This document shows, one piece after another, positions 52,585-61,040 of a DNA stretch of 64,000 nt. Every line of letters begins with the position of its first letter. Within the stretch, counting starts at the first letter, position 1. This stretch comes from an uncultured Lachnospiraceae bacterium (GTDB lineage Bacteria > Bacillota > Clostridia > Lachnospirales > Lachnospiraceae): assembly GCA_910584845.1 (NCBI GenBank), contig CAJUDH010000013.1, positions 1-64,000 of the forward strand, given 5' to 3'. The notes below the pieces were generated by a model that saw only the letters and a program-made list of their open reading frames with translations, did no database searches and was not told the DNA's origin. The translations under genes were made by a program, and so were the position numbers.

Positions 52585-53607
52585 CTATTCCTTTGCCAAA
52601 CAGCCCGTCAGCCATCCCCTTGCCTGCCAAAGCCAAAGGTCATCCGGACGGGTTTCCAGGACATAATTCACTTTCCCCAGCAAAGACTGAAGGTAACGGC
52701 GGGTTCCAGCCCCCCCGTCCGGGAGGCTTGCCTGGCTTCCTATCCGTTTTAAATGCCCTTCTGTGCCAAACCGTTGGCAGTAATACAGCTCCTGACGCAA
52801 TTTCCGCCGGTAATCTTTGGTGGGCTGCGCTTTTTCATTGACCACCAGGCCGGTTACCGTCTGCCGGGCGCCTTTTGGCAAAACCCGTTCTTTCTTCCGG
52901 TTCGGTTCCAGCCCCATGGCCCGTAAAAAACCGTATGCCTTCCGTGTTACCTCCCCGGCGTCGAAATCACCGGAAAAGGCCATATCGTCACAATAGCGGG
53001 TATAAAAGATCCCCCTTTCCTGGCACCATTCTGCCATATGCCGGTCAAAAGGCCCCATTACCAAATTGGACAACGCCGGGGAAGTAGGCGCCCCTTGTGG
53101 GAGGCAGTCCAGGTAACAGCACAAGGATGTTAAAAGGGCCCCTACCGGCGGCGGGAAATACCGGGCAGGGAATCCATAGCGAAGCACCATGGGGAAAGTG
53201 ATACTGCCAAAAAAATCCTCAATGTCCAATTTCAGCAGCAGTGGCTTTCCCTCATGTAATTTGGCATTGGCTATGGCAGAGCTTCCCTTATGGTATGCCG
53301 TAGCGCAGCCCGCGGGGGCAAACCCTTCCAATACATGGTGCAAAATGTTTTTCTGTACCTGTTTCAGCAGCGGGTCCGGCGCCAGCAAAAGGCGGGTCCC
53401 TCCATGTTTTTTGGGGATCCGCAATTTCTCATAATGTCCTTCCGCATGGTTCCCCAAAGCATACAGGCAAGCCAGCACCTTTTCCTCCGGCCAGCCCCGG
53501 TCCCCTAGCAGGCGGAACGATAACAGCATCTCCTTGCAATGCTTTGTGGTACAATATTTCCACAAGCTTTTGGCCCCTTGCTGCCATGCCTGTCCGTTTT
53601 CCATCAT
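52585..53607 (-). CDS. Retron-type reverse transcriptase
   Basis: A 340-residue RNA-directed DNA polymerase. RT blocks in order: LRIPKKHGGTRLLLAPDP (62-79), the retron-specific NAxxH box NAKLH (114-118), LKLDIEDFFGSI (126-135) with catalytic Asp128, QGAPTSPALSN (171-181), catalytic YCDD (205-208), and the retron-type VTG motif (251-253, VTGLVVN). No maturase, endonuclease or primase domain is present. Its ATG overlaps the mobB stop as ATGA, so it is translated with a molybdenum-cofactor gene and has no upstream non-coding space for a standard msr-msd RNA. It is the last gene of an eight-gene run and is followed by a strong terminator. Family sure; biological role open. Confidence 0.92.
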   Translation of the reverse strand: MMENGQAWQQGAKSLWKYCTTKHCKEMLLSFRLLGDRGWPEEKVLACLYALGNHAEGHYEKLRIPKKHGGTRLLLAPDPLLKQVQKNILHHVLEGFAPAGCATAYHKGSSAIANAKLHEGKPLLLKLDIEDFFGSITFPMVLRYGFPARYFPPPVGALLTSLCCYLDCLPQGAPTSPALSNLVMGPFDRHMAEWCQERGIFYTRYCDDMAFSGDFDAGEVTRKAYGFLRAMGLEPNRKKERVLPKGARQTVTGLVVNEKAQPTKDYRRKLRQELYYCQRFGTEGHLKRIGSQASLPDGGAGTRRYLQSLLGKVNYVLETRPDDLWLWQARGWLTGCLAKE

Positions 53608-54164
53608 TTCACCTCATTTTCTTTGGCATGTGCCAAAATACCGCCTTCCTTTTCCAGATACGCGTCAATCCGTTCCACCACCTTCCCTATTTCCCCGAAC
53701 CCGACCGCAGGTTCCGTATATTGGGACAGGTCCCTGTCGGTAACCAGCAAAAAACGGCCTGCGGGGTTGGACGCCGGGAGGCTGGATATACCTTCGCGGA
53801 TCAATTCAATTTTCGGATACGTGCTGTCTTTCATCCCTTCAATAAACAAAATATCCGCTTCGGGGAAAAGCCGGATTAGCCAATCTGCCCCTTTGCCGGT
53901 GCCGGTTTGATGGACAAAAACACGGCGGGCCGAAAACACGGCAATGCCATAAGCCCCGGCCTCCTTAAGGCGGTAACTGTCTGTGCCGGGGACGTCGCAG
54001 GTAAAATCATGGCCGTCGTGTTTGATTACGGCCGCCTTCCTCCCCTTTGACGTGTACTCTTTTACCAGCTTTTCCAAAAAACTGGTTTTCCCCGAATTTT
54101 TCACCCCGCAGACAGCAACGATTTTTTGCTGGCTTTTATGGTTCACCCGATCATTACCACCCAT
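53604..54164 (-). CDS. mobB: Molybdopterin-guanine dinucleotide biosynthesis protein MobB
   Basis: A 186-residue GTP-binding protein assisting MobA. P-loop VCGVKNSGKTSFLEKLV (about 18-34), VIKHDGHDFTCDVPGTDSYR (typical MobB HD segment), and ILFIEGMKDSTYPKIEL. It overlaps moeA by 22 bases upstream and the reverse transcriptase by four bases downstream. It lacks any sign of decay, so the RT overlap is not a degenerate end. Confidence 0.93.
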   Translation of the reverse strand: MGGNDRVNHKSQQKIVAVCGVKNSGKTSFLEKLVKEYTSKGRKAAVIKHDGHDFTCDVPGTDSYRLKEAGAYGIAVFSARRVFVHQTGTGKGADWLIRLFPEADILFIEGMKDSTYPKIELIREGISSLPASNPAGRFLLVTDRDLSQYTEPAVGFGEIGKVVERIDAYLEKEGGILAHAKENEVK

Positions 54165-55351
54165 ACCTGGCCTCCTTGTCCTATCTGCCCTGTCCCTGCC
54201 GGAATCTCAACCAAACAATTGCAGCCACATAAGGAGCTTAAAACCCCCGAATCGTTGGACCCGTTGGCAATCCAGGCCTCCCCTTCCCTGTAGTATGCAC
54301 GGACATACCGGGTTACGGCGCTTTTTTTATGGTAACCGTTTTGTAGGGACGCCCTCTTTCTCCTAAGGCATAAATCTTTGCGGCCTGTTAATTTAGCCAG
54401 AAGGGGGCGGACCAGGAGCTCTAAATTCACGGCAGCGGCGTAAGGGTTGCCAGAAAGGCATAAAATCAGCTTCCCCTTATACCGGGCGCATAAGGTGGGC
54501 ATACCTGGCTTGATGGCAACCCGCCAGAAAATCCTTTGGCCGTCCAGCAGCTTTAACGCGTCATGCATAATATCCTTTTTTCCCACGGACACCCCTCCGG
54601 TGGTAATGACCATGTCCGCGTCCTTTGCTTCTTTTGCAATCATTGCCGCAACCAGCCCGGCTTCATCCCCCACCCGCCTTTTGGCTGTCAGTTCCACGCC
54701 CCAGGACTGCAATTGAACCCCCAGGGAGAAGAGGTTGGAGTCATAAATTTTGCCTTCTGGAAGCGTTTCCCCCGGAAGGACGATTTCATCCCCGGTGGTT
54801 ATCAGCGCCACCCTCACCTTACGCAGCACCAAGGCCTTCTTGAGCCCCAGGCTGGCCAACACCCCCACATGCGCCGCGCCCAGCAGGGAACCTTTTTTCA
54901 TCAGGCAATCGCCGGCCCGGTAATCTTCCCCTTCAAAGCAATAATTCCCATAATGGCCTACGCTTTGATAAACGCAGACCCGGCCTTCCCCATAGTCGGT
55001 ATCTTCCTGGCGGACGATGGCATCCGCACCCTTTGGTATCGGCGCCCCTGTCATAATCCGTACCGCCGTGCCGGCAGTTACCTGTTTTTGGCCTACGCGC
55101 CCCGCCGCCACTTCCTCAATTACCGTAAGCCTTGCGGGGGCCTCTTTTGTTGCAGACTTTATATCTTCACTTTGCACCGCGTATCCGTCAAGGGGGGAAC
55201 GCGCAAAAGGGGGCTGGTTCCTGGTAGCGAACACGTCTTCTGCTAATATCCGGTTTTTCGCATCCCATAAAGATATTTCCTCTGCCTCCTGCAATGGCTC
55301 TACCTGTTCCAAAAGCCGTTTTGTCGCCTCATCCAGTGATAATTTTTCCAT
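54143..55351 (-). CDS. moeA: Molybdopterin molybdotransferase MoeA
   Basis: A 402-residue enzyme that inserts molybdate into adenylated molybdopterin. Domains: linker/beta region with PPFARSPLDGYAVQSED, VAAGRVGQKQVTAGTAVRIM, TGAPIPKGADAIVRQEDTD; MPT-binding domain with VALITTGDEIVLPGETLPEG, MVITTGGVSVGKKDIMHDAL, LCLSGNPYAAAVNLELL; C-terminal domain to the end. Canonical length. It lies between mobA (26 bases upstream) and mobB. Confidence 0.95.
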   Translation of the reverse strand: MEKLSLDEATKRLLEQVEPLQEAEEISLWDAKNRILAEDVFATRNQPPFARSPLDGYAVQSEDIKSATKEAPARLTVIEEVAAGRVGQKQVTAGTAVRIMTGAPIPKGADAIVRQEDTDYGEGRVCVYQSVGHYGNYCFEGEDYRAGDCLMKKGSLLGAAHVGVLASLGLKKALVLRKVRVALITTGDEIVLPGETLPEGKIYDSNLFSLGVQLQSWGVELTAKRRVGDEAGLVAAMIAKEAKDADMVITTGGVSVGKKDIMHDALKLLDGQRIFWRVAIKPGMPTLCARYKGKLILCLSGNPYAAAVNLELLVRPLLAKLTGRKDLCLRRKRASLQNGYHKKSAVTRYVRAYYREGEAWIANGSNDSGVLSSLCGCNCLVEIPAGTGQIGQGGQVWVVMIG

Positions 55352-55377
55352 TTGCCCTGCCTTTTCCCAATCCCTTT

Positions 55378-56001
55378 TTAGCCGGCCCCATCTGGGGAAG
55401 GGTAATCCTCCCGATTTAATTTCTTATATTCCACAGTGGTGTTGATGTTTTGAAGCATTGTCCCTAAGGCTTCTTCCTTTGTCAAATCCACATATAAAAT
55501 CCTTTCCTGGGACAGGGCATCCGTTAGCCGGTACTTCCCCTTTTTAATCTGCCTTTCCAGGGCCTTCCATAGCCCCTTATGGTAAATAGCGGCAAGGGGG
55601 TGGATTTTCCCTTCTGAAAAGGGGACGGCGCCCATGTATTCTGGTTGCCTTGCCTTATTTGCCTGTTCCAGTTTGTCAAAAAGGAAACGGTACAGGCTGA
55701 TTTCTAAAAACGGCATGTCACAGGCGGCAACCATAGCCCATTGGCGTTTCCCGTTTTTTAATCCGGAATGGATCCCCCCGATCGGGCCACAGCCGGGAAA
55801 CTCGTCCATAATGATTTGGCATCCCTCCCGGCGCCCCCGGTCCTCTTCCCCATAAGATATCCAGATTTCTTCCGTTTCCTTCCCCAGCTCCTGGACGGCC
55901 CGTTCCAAAAAGGTTTGCCGGCGGTAAAAAAGGTCCCCTTTATGGATCCCCTCCATCCGGGTACTTTTCCCGCCTGCCAAAATCAGCCCATATGCCTGCA
56001 C
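55378..56001 (-). CDS. mobA: Molybdenum cofactor guanylyltransferase MobA
   Basis: A 207-residue enzyme joining GMP to Mo-molybdopterin to give the bis-MGD cofactor of DMSO-reductase-family enzymes. GLILAGGKSTRMEGIHKGDL is the nucleotide-binding signature, then PGCGPIGGIHSGLKN and VAACDMPFLEISL. Its presence matches the two bis-MGD-type oxidoreductases nearby. It starts 42 bases after the TDT gene. Confidence 0.93.
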   Translation of the reverse strand: MQAYGLILAGGKSTRMEGIHKGDLFYRRQTFLERAVQELGKETEEIWISYGEEDRGRREGCQIIMDEFPGCGPIGGIHSGLKNGKRQWAMVAACDMPFLEISLYRFLFDKLEQANKARQPEYMGAVPFSEGKIHPLAAIYHKGLWKALERQIKKGKYRLTDALSQERILYVDLTKEEALGTMLQNINTTVEYKKLNREDYPSPDGAG

Positions 56002-56043
56002 CGCATATCCTCCAACCTTCTATCAATATTACCCGAAACCGGA

Positions 56044-56976
56044 TTAACTTTTCCGTTCCACCCGGAAAGCCATCATGGCAAAATTCAACAGCACATACCC
56101 TACGATCATAGTAGTAAGGTAAACTTGTATCCCGCCCAATTGGGAAACCCAGGCAGACAGGCTTTCCTTTCCGGCACCTGCCAGAAAGCCCGCCATTTTG
56201 TTGGTGGCCACAATCCCGATGCACATAGGGAAGGTAAGGCCCGCATACCCCGGTGCAAAGGGGAACGCAAAAAACTTGGGCAATTGGACCACGATAAAGG
56301 TAAGGGAGGCCAGGACACAGCCATACAAAAGCCATACCAGCCAGGGTACCGGGGCGTCAACTACATTCAAATAGCTGACCAGGCACAGGCTGCAAGGCGC
56401 CAATACCACTGCCATGGTGTGGTAGGCCCCAGGCTTAACTTCTACGGCCAAAAGCCTCCATACCATGAGGGGGATTAAAATAAAGTAAATGGCAATGCCA
56501 TAATATACTACCACAGTCAGCACCGGCTTGGCGTCCATAGCCCCGCCCACCACGCTGCTTACCATAATCCCGTTGTAAGTCACAAACCAGCTGGGTACAA
56601 ATGTGTCTATATTGCGTGCCCGGACCACATTCCGGTAAGTGAAGATCAAAATATGGACGGCATGGGCGGCAACCCCCACACACCAGGCCGCCTTGCCCAA
56701 AGCAGGCACATAATCAAAATAATAACTGCCTAAAATCATCAATACCATGGTAAACCCTGCATATAGGCTGCAAGGGATTGTCATTTGGTATTCCTTCCGG
56801 CATGTTTTCGGGTAACAGGCAATTTTGAGGATGTAAAGCAAGAGGATGGCTGTGGCGGCCCACATACTTAAATGGCGCACCCAGGCATATCCCATCCCTG
56901 CATATACATTCCCTAATGTCAACGCCCCCACAAAGGTAGGCAGCACCGGCACCGGCAACCGTTCTAATCGTTCCAT
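56044..56976 (-). CDS. TDT/SLAC1-family anion transporter
   Basis: A 310-residue membrane protein with about ten helices (PTFVGALTLGNVYAGMGYAW at the start; FAFPFAPGYAGLTFPMCIGI near the end). The tellurite-resistance/dicarboxylate transporter family includes TehA, the malate carrier Mae1 and the plant anion channel SLAC1. Within a nitrate-reductase-like operon, export of nitrite or import of nitrate is a reasonable hypothesis; dicarboxylate transport is the alternative. Family firm, substrate not. Confidence 0.85.
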   Translation of the reverse strand: MERLERLPVPVLPTFVGALTLGNVYAGMGYAWVRHLSMWAATAILLLYILKIACYPKTCRKEYQMTIPCSLYAGFTMVLMILGSYYFDYVPALGKAAWCVGVAAHAVHILIFTYRNVVRARNIDTFVPSWFVTYNGIMVSSVVGGAMDAKPVLTVVVYYGIAIYFILIPLMVWRLLAVEVKPGAYHTMAVVLAPCSLCLVSYLNVVDAPVPWLVWLLYGCVLASLTFIVVQLPKFFAFPFAPGYAGLTFPMCIGIVATNKMAGFLAGAGKESLSAWVSQLGGIQVYLTTMIVGYVLLNFAMMAFRVERKS

Positions 56977-57026
56977 ATTCCCTCCTGGCTCTTGTAAGCG
57001 TTTTCCGATTGTCTTATTTTTTGCCC

Positions 57027-58265
57027 CTATTCGTTTTCGTCTTCATAGTAAAATTCAAAATTTTCCTTCATGTGGAAAAAGTCAGAATAATCAATGTCAA
57101 AAACCGGCTTTTTCACTTTGGTAATATCAATTTTCCTGGCGATCAGCTGCTGCAAAATCCCACTGTAAGCCAAATCCCCCTGAAGGATGGCGCCTGTGAT
57201 TTTTCCGTTTTGATGGATGATTTTTTTATAAGAGCCTTCGGTTTCCCGGATTTCTGTTTTTCTGCTTTCATCCGCCGGATTTACTTCCCCCAAAGACATG
57301 CTGGGTATGCCCAGGAAATTCATGGTAGATTTGCTGGCAAAAAAATCGGTCATCTTTCTCGGAACCCCTGCCATGTTGCTGGCGGCAATTATCCCTTCCT
57401 TCACCGCTACCGGCCAGATGGGGCTGGTGCCTGACACGTCGCCCGCCCCATAAACATCCGGGTCGCTGGTCTTTCCGGTATCGTCGTAAATCAAACCGAA
57501 ACGTCCGGTTTCGATACCCGACCCTTTCAAAAATTCCACATTGGCGCGGACGCCTGCCGTCACTACCAGGTAATCACAGGGAAGGATTGTACCGTCGGTA
57601 AGGGCCACCTGGCAAATTTGGCTGTCCCCGTCCAAAACCGCTTCCTGAATCCCCACCCCGTAATATTGGGCAACCCCTTCCCGGGAAAAAGCATCCTGAT
57701 AAGTAAAAGCCGCGCGTTGGTCCAACTGTTTGGACAGAAGCCAACCGGCCATCTCCACTAAGGTTGCCCGTACCCCCAGTTCCAAAAATCCGCTGACACA
57801 GTCCAAACCTACCAGGCCCGCCCCCATAACCAGGATATGCCTGGCCGTCCCGGCTGCTTTTTTCAGCACCTCCATATCTTCCAGGTTGCGGAACCCCACT
57901 ACGTTCTTTGCCTTGTCTAAGTTTTTTACCGGCGGGATAAAGGTATGGGACCCGGTGGCAATCAGCAGCTTATCATAATTGACCTTTTCCCCATTATCCA
58001 GGGTTATTGCCTTCTCCTTCGGATCAATGCCGGTGCATCCCCTCCCTTTGATCCAGCGTACCTTATAACGCCCGGCAAAATCCTCCTCCACAAAGCAGAG
58101 CTGCCTTTTGGTGCGCACCCCTCCTAAATATTGGTGCAGGATGCAGCGGGAATAGATGGCCTCGTCTTTGGATGCCATGATAATTTCACTGTGGGGGTCC
58201 AGCTTACGAAGCTCCCTCACCGCATGGATGCCGGCGGCCGAAGAGCCCAACACTACATACTTCAT
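57027..58265 (-). CDS. FAD-dependent NAD(P)H oxidoreductase (nitrite/nitrate reductase partner type)
   Basis: A 412-residue flavoprotein. FAD site VVLGSSAAGIHAVRELRKLD and GAGDVSGTSPIWPVAVKEG; NAD(P) site ILVMGAGLVGLDCVSGFLEL. It resembles the flavin module of NirB/NasB and rubredoxin/ferredoxin reductases, and should pass electrons from NAD(P)H to the ferredoxin. Four-base overlap with the ferredoxin gene (ATGA) supports a functional pair. No Fe-S or siroheme domain follows. Confidence 0.9.
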   Translation of the reverse strand: MKYVVLGSSAAGIHAVRELRKLDPHSEIIMASKDEAIYSRCILHQYLGGVRTKRQLCFVEEDFAGRYKVRWIKGRGCTGIDPKEKAITLDNGEKVNYDKLLIATGSHTFIPPVKNLDKAKNVVGFRNLEDMEVLKKAAGTARHILVMGAGLVGLDCVSGFLELGVRATLVEMAGWLLSKQLDQRAAFTYQDAFSREGVAQYYGVGIQEAVLDGDSQICQVALTDGTILPCDYLVVTAGVRANVEFLKGSGIETGRFGLIYDDTGKTSDPDVYGAGDVSGTSPIWPVAVKEGIIAASNMAGVPRKMTDFFASKSTMNFLGIPSMSLGEVNPADESRKTEIRETEGSYKKIIHQNGKITGAILQGDLAYSGILQQLIARKIDITKVKKPVFDIDYSDFFHMKENFEFYYEDENE

Positions 58266-58735
58266 TTATCCACCTCCTCCAGAGTGATCGCCTGCATGGG
58301 GCATTTTTCCACGCACATGGGGTTGGCCGCCCCGTCTTTACTTCTATGTACACACATATTGCATTTCATAATTTCTTTTTTCCAGATGCTGTCATATTTG
58401 AGGACGCCATAAGGGCATGCCATTATGCACATATAGCAGCTGGCGCATTGCCCTTTGTCGTATTCCACGTACCCGGTCTGCGGATTTTTCTTCATGGCGC
58501 CGGTCATGCAGGTGTAGACGCACTCCGGCCTCTCGCAGTGGCGGCAGAAAATAGGGGCCGGCTTGGTCTCGCTGTCTATGGTTACCCGGTTCCTGGCATC
58601 CCCGCTTTGGGACTCATGGCTGACCACGCACGCAGTCACGCAGGTGAGGCAGCCAATGCAGCGGCTACGGTCTATTTTAATCCGGTACAAGGCGCCGCCA
58701 TCATGTTTTTCTACATTTTCCTGGATCTGATGCAT
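58262..58735 (-). CDS. Four-cluster ferredoxin-type electron-transfer subunit
   Basis: A 157-residue soluble iron-sulfur protein with four [4Fe-4S] cysteine sets: CIGCLTCVTAC, CRHCERPECVYTC, CASCYMCIMACPYG, and CNMCVHRS...CVEKCP. This is the DmsB/HycB/CooF type. It should link the flavoprotein with the molybdoenzyme, whose stop lies 8 bases upstream. No signal peptide, so cytoplasmic. Confidence 0.94.
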   Translation of the reverse strand: MHQIQENVEKHDGGALYRIKIDRSRCIGCLTCVTACVVSHESQSGDARNRVTIDSETKPAPIFCRHCERPECVYTCMTGAMKKNPQTGYVEYDKGQCASCYMCIMACPYGVLKYDSIWKKEIMKCNMCVHRSKDGAANPMCVEKCPMQAITLEEVDK

Positions 58736-58743
58736 AAGCCCTC

Positions 58744-60831
58744 CTATCTTTTCTTTTCCAAACGGACCGGTGTCGCCTTGTATGACGGCTCTTTCGAATA
58801 AGGGTCATATAAGGATGGGGTCAGTTTGTTGCATTCTATGTAGTGGATGGGTGCATATAATTCTTCATACTGTACGTTTTCCGTAACCTTAACCGCAAAG
58901 TCGGCCCACTGGCCGTTGACGGATACCACCCGGACTTGGTCCATTTCCTGGATCCCCTGCTCTTTAGCCAATCGGGTATTCATATACAGGTAAGCTTTCT
59001 TTACCGATACATCCTCAACAAACTTTACTTCTTTCGTACGGCTCTGGGTATGCCACTGCCCTACGCTCCCCCTTCCGGTATTCAGGATATAAGGGAATTC
59101 TTTGGTGGCCGGCAGCGGATTCTCCCGGACTTCTTCGAACACGAACTGCGCCTTTTTCGACGGGGTAAAGAATATCCCGTCCTCATACAGGCGCCGCTGT
59201 TCTTCCCGGTTTTCCTCCTCTTTCCCTTCCGGATAAGGCCATTGGACCCCATGGGAATTTTCCAGCTTCTCCCAAGTTACGCCGGTAAAATCGCAAGGCA
59301 TGTTCCGGGAGCACTCCCGCATTAGCCGGAAGCAGCCCTGTGGGGTTTCCCATCCTTTCAGGGCATCCCCCATGCCCAAAGCGCGCCCCACGCCGAGGAT
59401 TGCCTCGTAATCGGAAATTTCATTTTCCCCCCGCTCCAGCACCGGGCGCATAGCAGACAGGCGCCGTTCCAGGTTAATGTATGTCCCTTCTTTTTTGATC
59501 CCGGGGACCACAGGAAAGAACACCGTGCAGCCTTCAGCGCTCTCAATGGTGTCATAAATATCCTGAACGACGAAAAGCTCCAGCTTTTTCACAGCTTCAG
59601 CAAAGGTTTCGTTGTTAGTCCAGCTGTGCCTGGGGTTGGTACACAAAATCCACAGGCCCTTAATCTCCCCGGCAAGGATCCCTTCGATAATCTGGTTATA
59701 TGTCTTGGTAGGCTTTTCGGCCAGCATGCTTTCTTCCACGCCAAGCACTTGGGCAATCCTCCCCCTTCTGGCCGGATTGGTAAAGTCGCCCCCGCCAAAA
59801 AATGCCGCCGTGTTGCTAAAGGTACGGGAACCCATGGCGTTGCACTGCCCGGTAATGGAATTGGCCCCGGTACCCGGCCTGCCGATATTGCCGGTCATCA
59901 GGGCCAGGTTGATAATGGCCTGGGCCGTACGGACCGCCTCATATCCCTGGTTGACCCCCATGGTCCACCAGAAGGACACCCGCTTCCCGGCATGGATCAA
60001 TTCCACTAGTTCGGTAATCTGCCCCGGGGAAAGCCCGGTGCCCTCTGCCCCCCGCTCCAGGGTATAGCCTTTTACAAATTCTTTAAATTCCTCAAAATGC
60101 TCCGTGTGCCCCTGGATGAAATTATGGTCCAAATAATCTTTTTCAATCAGCTGGTTGGCAATGGTATAGCAAAGGAGCAGGTCGCTGCGCCATTTCAGGC
60201 CATACCAATAATCTGCGTTCATAGCTGTTTCCGACCTCCTAGGGTCGATGACGATCACCTTATGGCCGGGGACGGAATTTTGCCGGACCCTGCCCCACAG
60301 GACCGGATGGGCCACCACCGGGTTGGCCCCGATAAAAATTATAGTATCCGATAACTCCAAATCTTTTAACGTAAAGCCCGGCGCGTCAAACCCAAAGCTC
60401 TGCTTGTGGGCCACCACGGCGGTAGCCATGCACAGCCGGGTATTTCCGTCTACGTTGGTTTTCAGGTAATTGCGCATCACATGGCCGAATATGGCAAATT
60501 CCTCCAGTGTCAATTGCCCGGTGCTGATGCCGGCCACGCTCTCTGCCCCATATTTTTCCTGAAGCTCCTTTAGTTTTCCGGCTACATGCCGGAAGCCTTC
60601 TTCCCAAGGCACCTCCTGATAGCTGCCGTCCTCCTGGCGGATCTTGGGAAGCCTTCCCGGTTTTACCGTGGCCTGCTGCTTGTCCAGCGACAAACCTTTG
60701 ATGCAGCAGAACCCGTCGTTGACCGGATAGCCTCTGGTAGGGACCGTTTTTACCACCTGGTTTCCTTCTACGTAAAAATCCAAGTTACAGTCAATGGAAC
60801 AGTAATTGCAGGTTGATTGTACTTTTTTCAT
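58744..60831 (-). CDS. Cytoplasmic molybdopterin oxidoreductase, nitrate-reductase-like (NasA/NarB type)
   Basis: A 695-residue bis-MGD enzyme. N-terminal [4Fe-4S] site Cys8-Cys11-Cys15 and a fourth Cys near 39 (GFCCIKG). The Mo ligand region GNTRLCMATAVVAHKQSFG has Cys, as in NapA/NasA nitrate reductases and unlike the Ser of DMSO reductases or Sec/Cys-His of formate dehydrogenases. SFWWTMGVNQGYEAVR and the C-terminal molydopterin domain (LNTGRGSVGQWHTQSRTKEV) agree. No Tat signal. Start at 60831 with GGAAAGGGA upstream; longer frame rejected. It heads an operon with electron carriers and cofactor genes. A different oxyanion substrate cannot be excluded. Confidence 0.85.
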   Translation of the reverse strand: MKKVQSTCNYCSIDCNLDFYVEGNQVVKTVPTRGYPVNDGFCCIKGLSLDKQQATVKPGRLPKIRQEDGSYQEVPWEEGFRHVAGKLKELQEKYGAESVAGISTGQLTLEEFAIFGHVMRNYLKTNVDGNTRLCMATAVVAHKQSFGFDAPGFTLKDLELSDTIIFIGANPVVAHPVLWGRVRQNSVPGHKVIVIDPRRSETAMNADYWYGLKWRSDLLLCYTIANQLIEKDYLDHNFIQGHTEHFEEFKEFVKGYTLERGAEGTGLSPGQITELVELIHAGKRVSFWWTMGVNQGYEAVRTAQAIINLALMTGNIGRPGTGANSITGQCNAMGSRTFSNTAAFFGGGDFTNPARRGRIAQVLGVEESMLAEKPTKTYNQIIEGILAGEIKGLWILCTNPRHSWTNNETFAEAVKKLELFVVQDIYDTIESAEGCTVFFPVVPGIKKEGTYINLERRLSAMRPVLERGENEISDYEAILGVGRALGMGDALKGWETPQGCFRLMRECSRNMPCDFTGVTWEKLENSHGVQWPYPEGKEEENREEQRRLYEDGIFFTPSKKAQFVFEEVRENPLPATKEFPYILNTGRGSVGQWHTQSRTKEVKFVEDVSVKKAYLYMNTRLAKEQGIQEMDQVRVVSVNGQWADFAVKVTENVQYEELYAPIHYIECNKLTPSLYDPYSKEPSYKATPVRLEKKR

Positions 60832-60964
60832 CCTTTCACATCCCTTTCCTGTTAGAGTGTGTTTGAAAATTGCTTTCCGGCAGATGTACGGCACGGTTGG
60901 GCGCCTAGGGATCCCCCGCCTGAACGGCTGCCTCATGATACCATATTATCAAATAAAGGAAAAA

Positions 60965-60988
60965 AATTCCGTGACAAACATCACGGAA
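60965..60988. promoter_or_regulatory. Perfect CRP-type palindrome upstream of the nitrate reductase operon (also a terminator-like hairpin)
   Basis: ATTCCGTGA (60965-60973), six bases, TCACGGAAT (60980-60988): a perfect 9-bp inverted repeat with a CRP/FNR-family core GTGA-N6-TCAC. Putative minus-strand -10 sequences (GATAAT, TAATAT, TATCAT) at 60950-60935 place its centre roughly 38 to 49 bases upstream of transcription start, the class II activator range. A T-run follows on the minus strand, so it may also terminate the crp-like gene. Confidence 0.65.
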
Positions 60989-61040
60989 TTGTAAGAACAG
61001 CACCAATATTCCCTATTTTTTTTAAAATTTTACTATTTTT

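Noticed and set aside
52585..53607. Diversity-generating retroelement or group II intron RT
   Set aside because: No template/variable repeats or accessory gene nearby, no maturase or endonuclease domain, and the QGAPTSP, NAxxH and VTG motifs point to the retron branch.
53608..54164. A hidden msr-msd RNA upstream of the reverse transcriptase
   Set aside because: This interval is an intact mobB gene that overlaps the RT start. I found no convincing paired a1/a2 repeats by eye, so no ncRNA is annotated; a covariance search would be needed.
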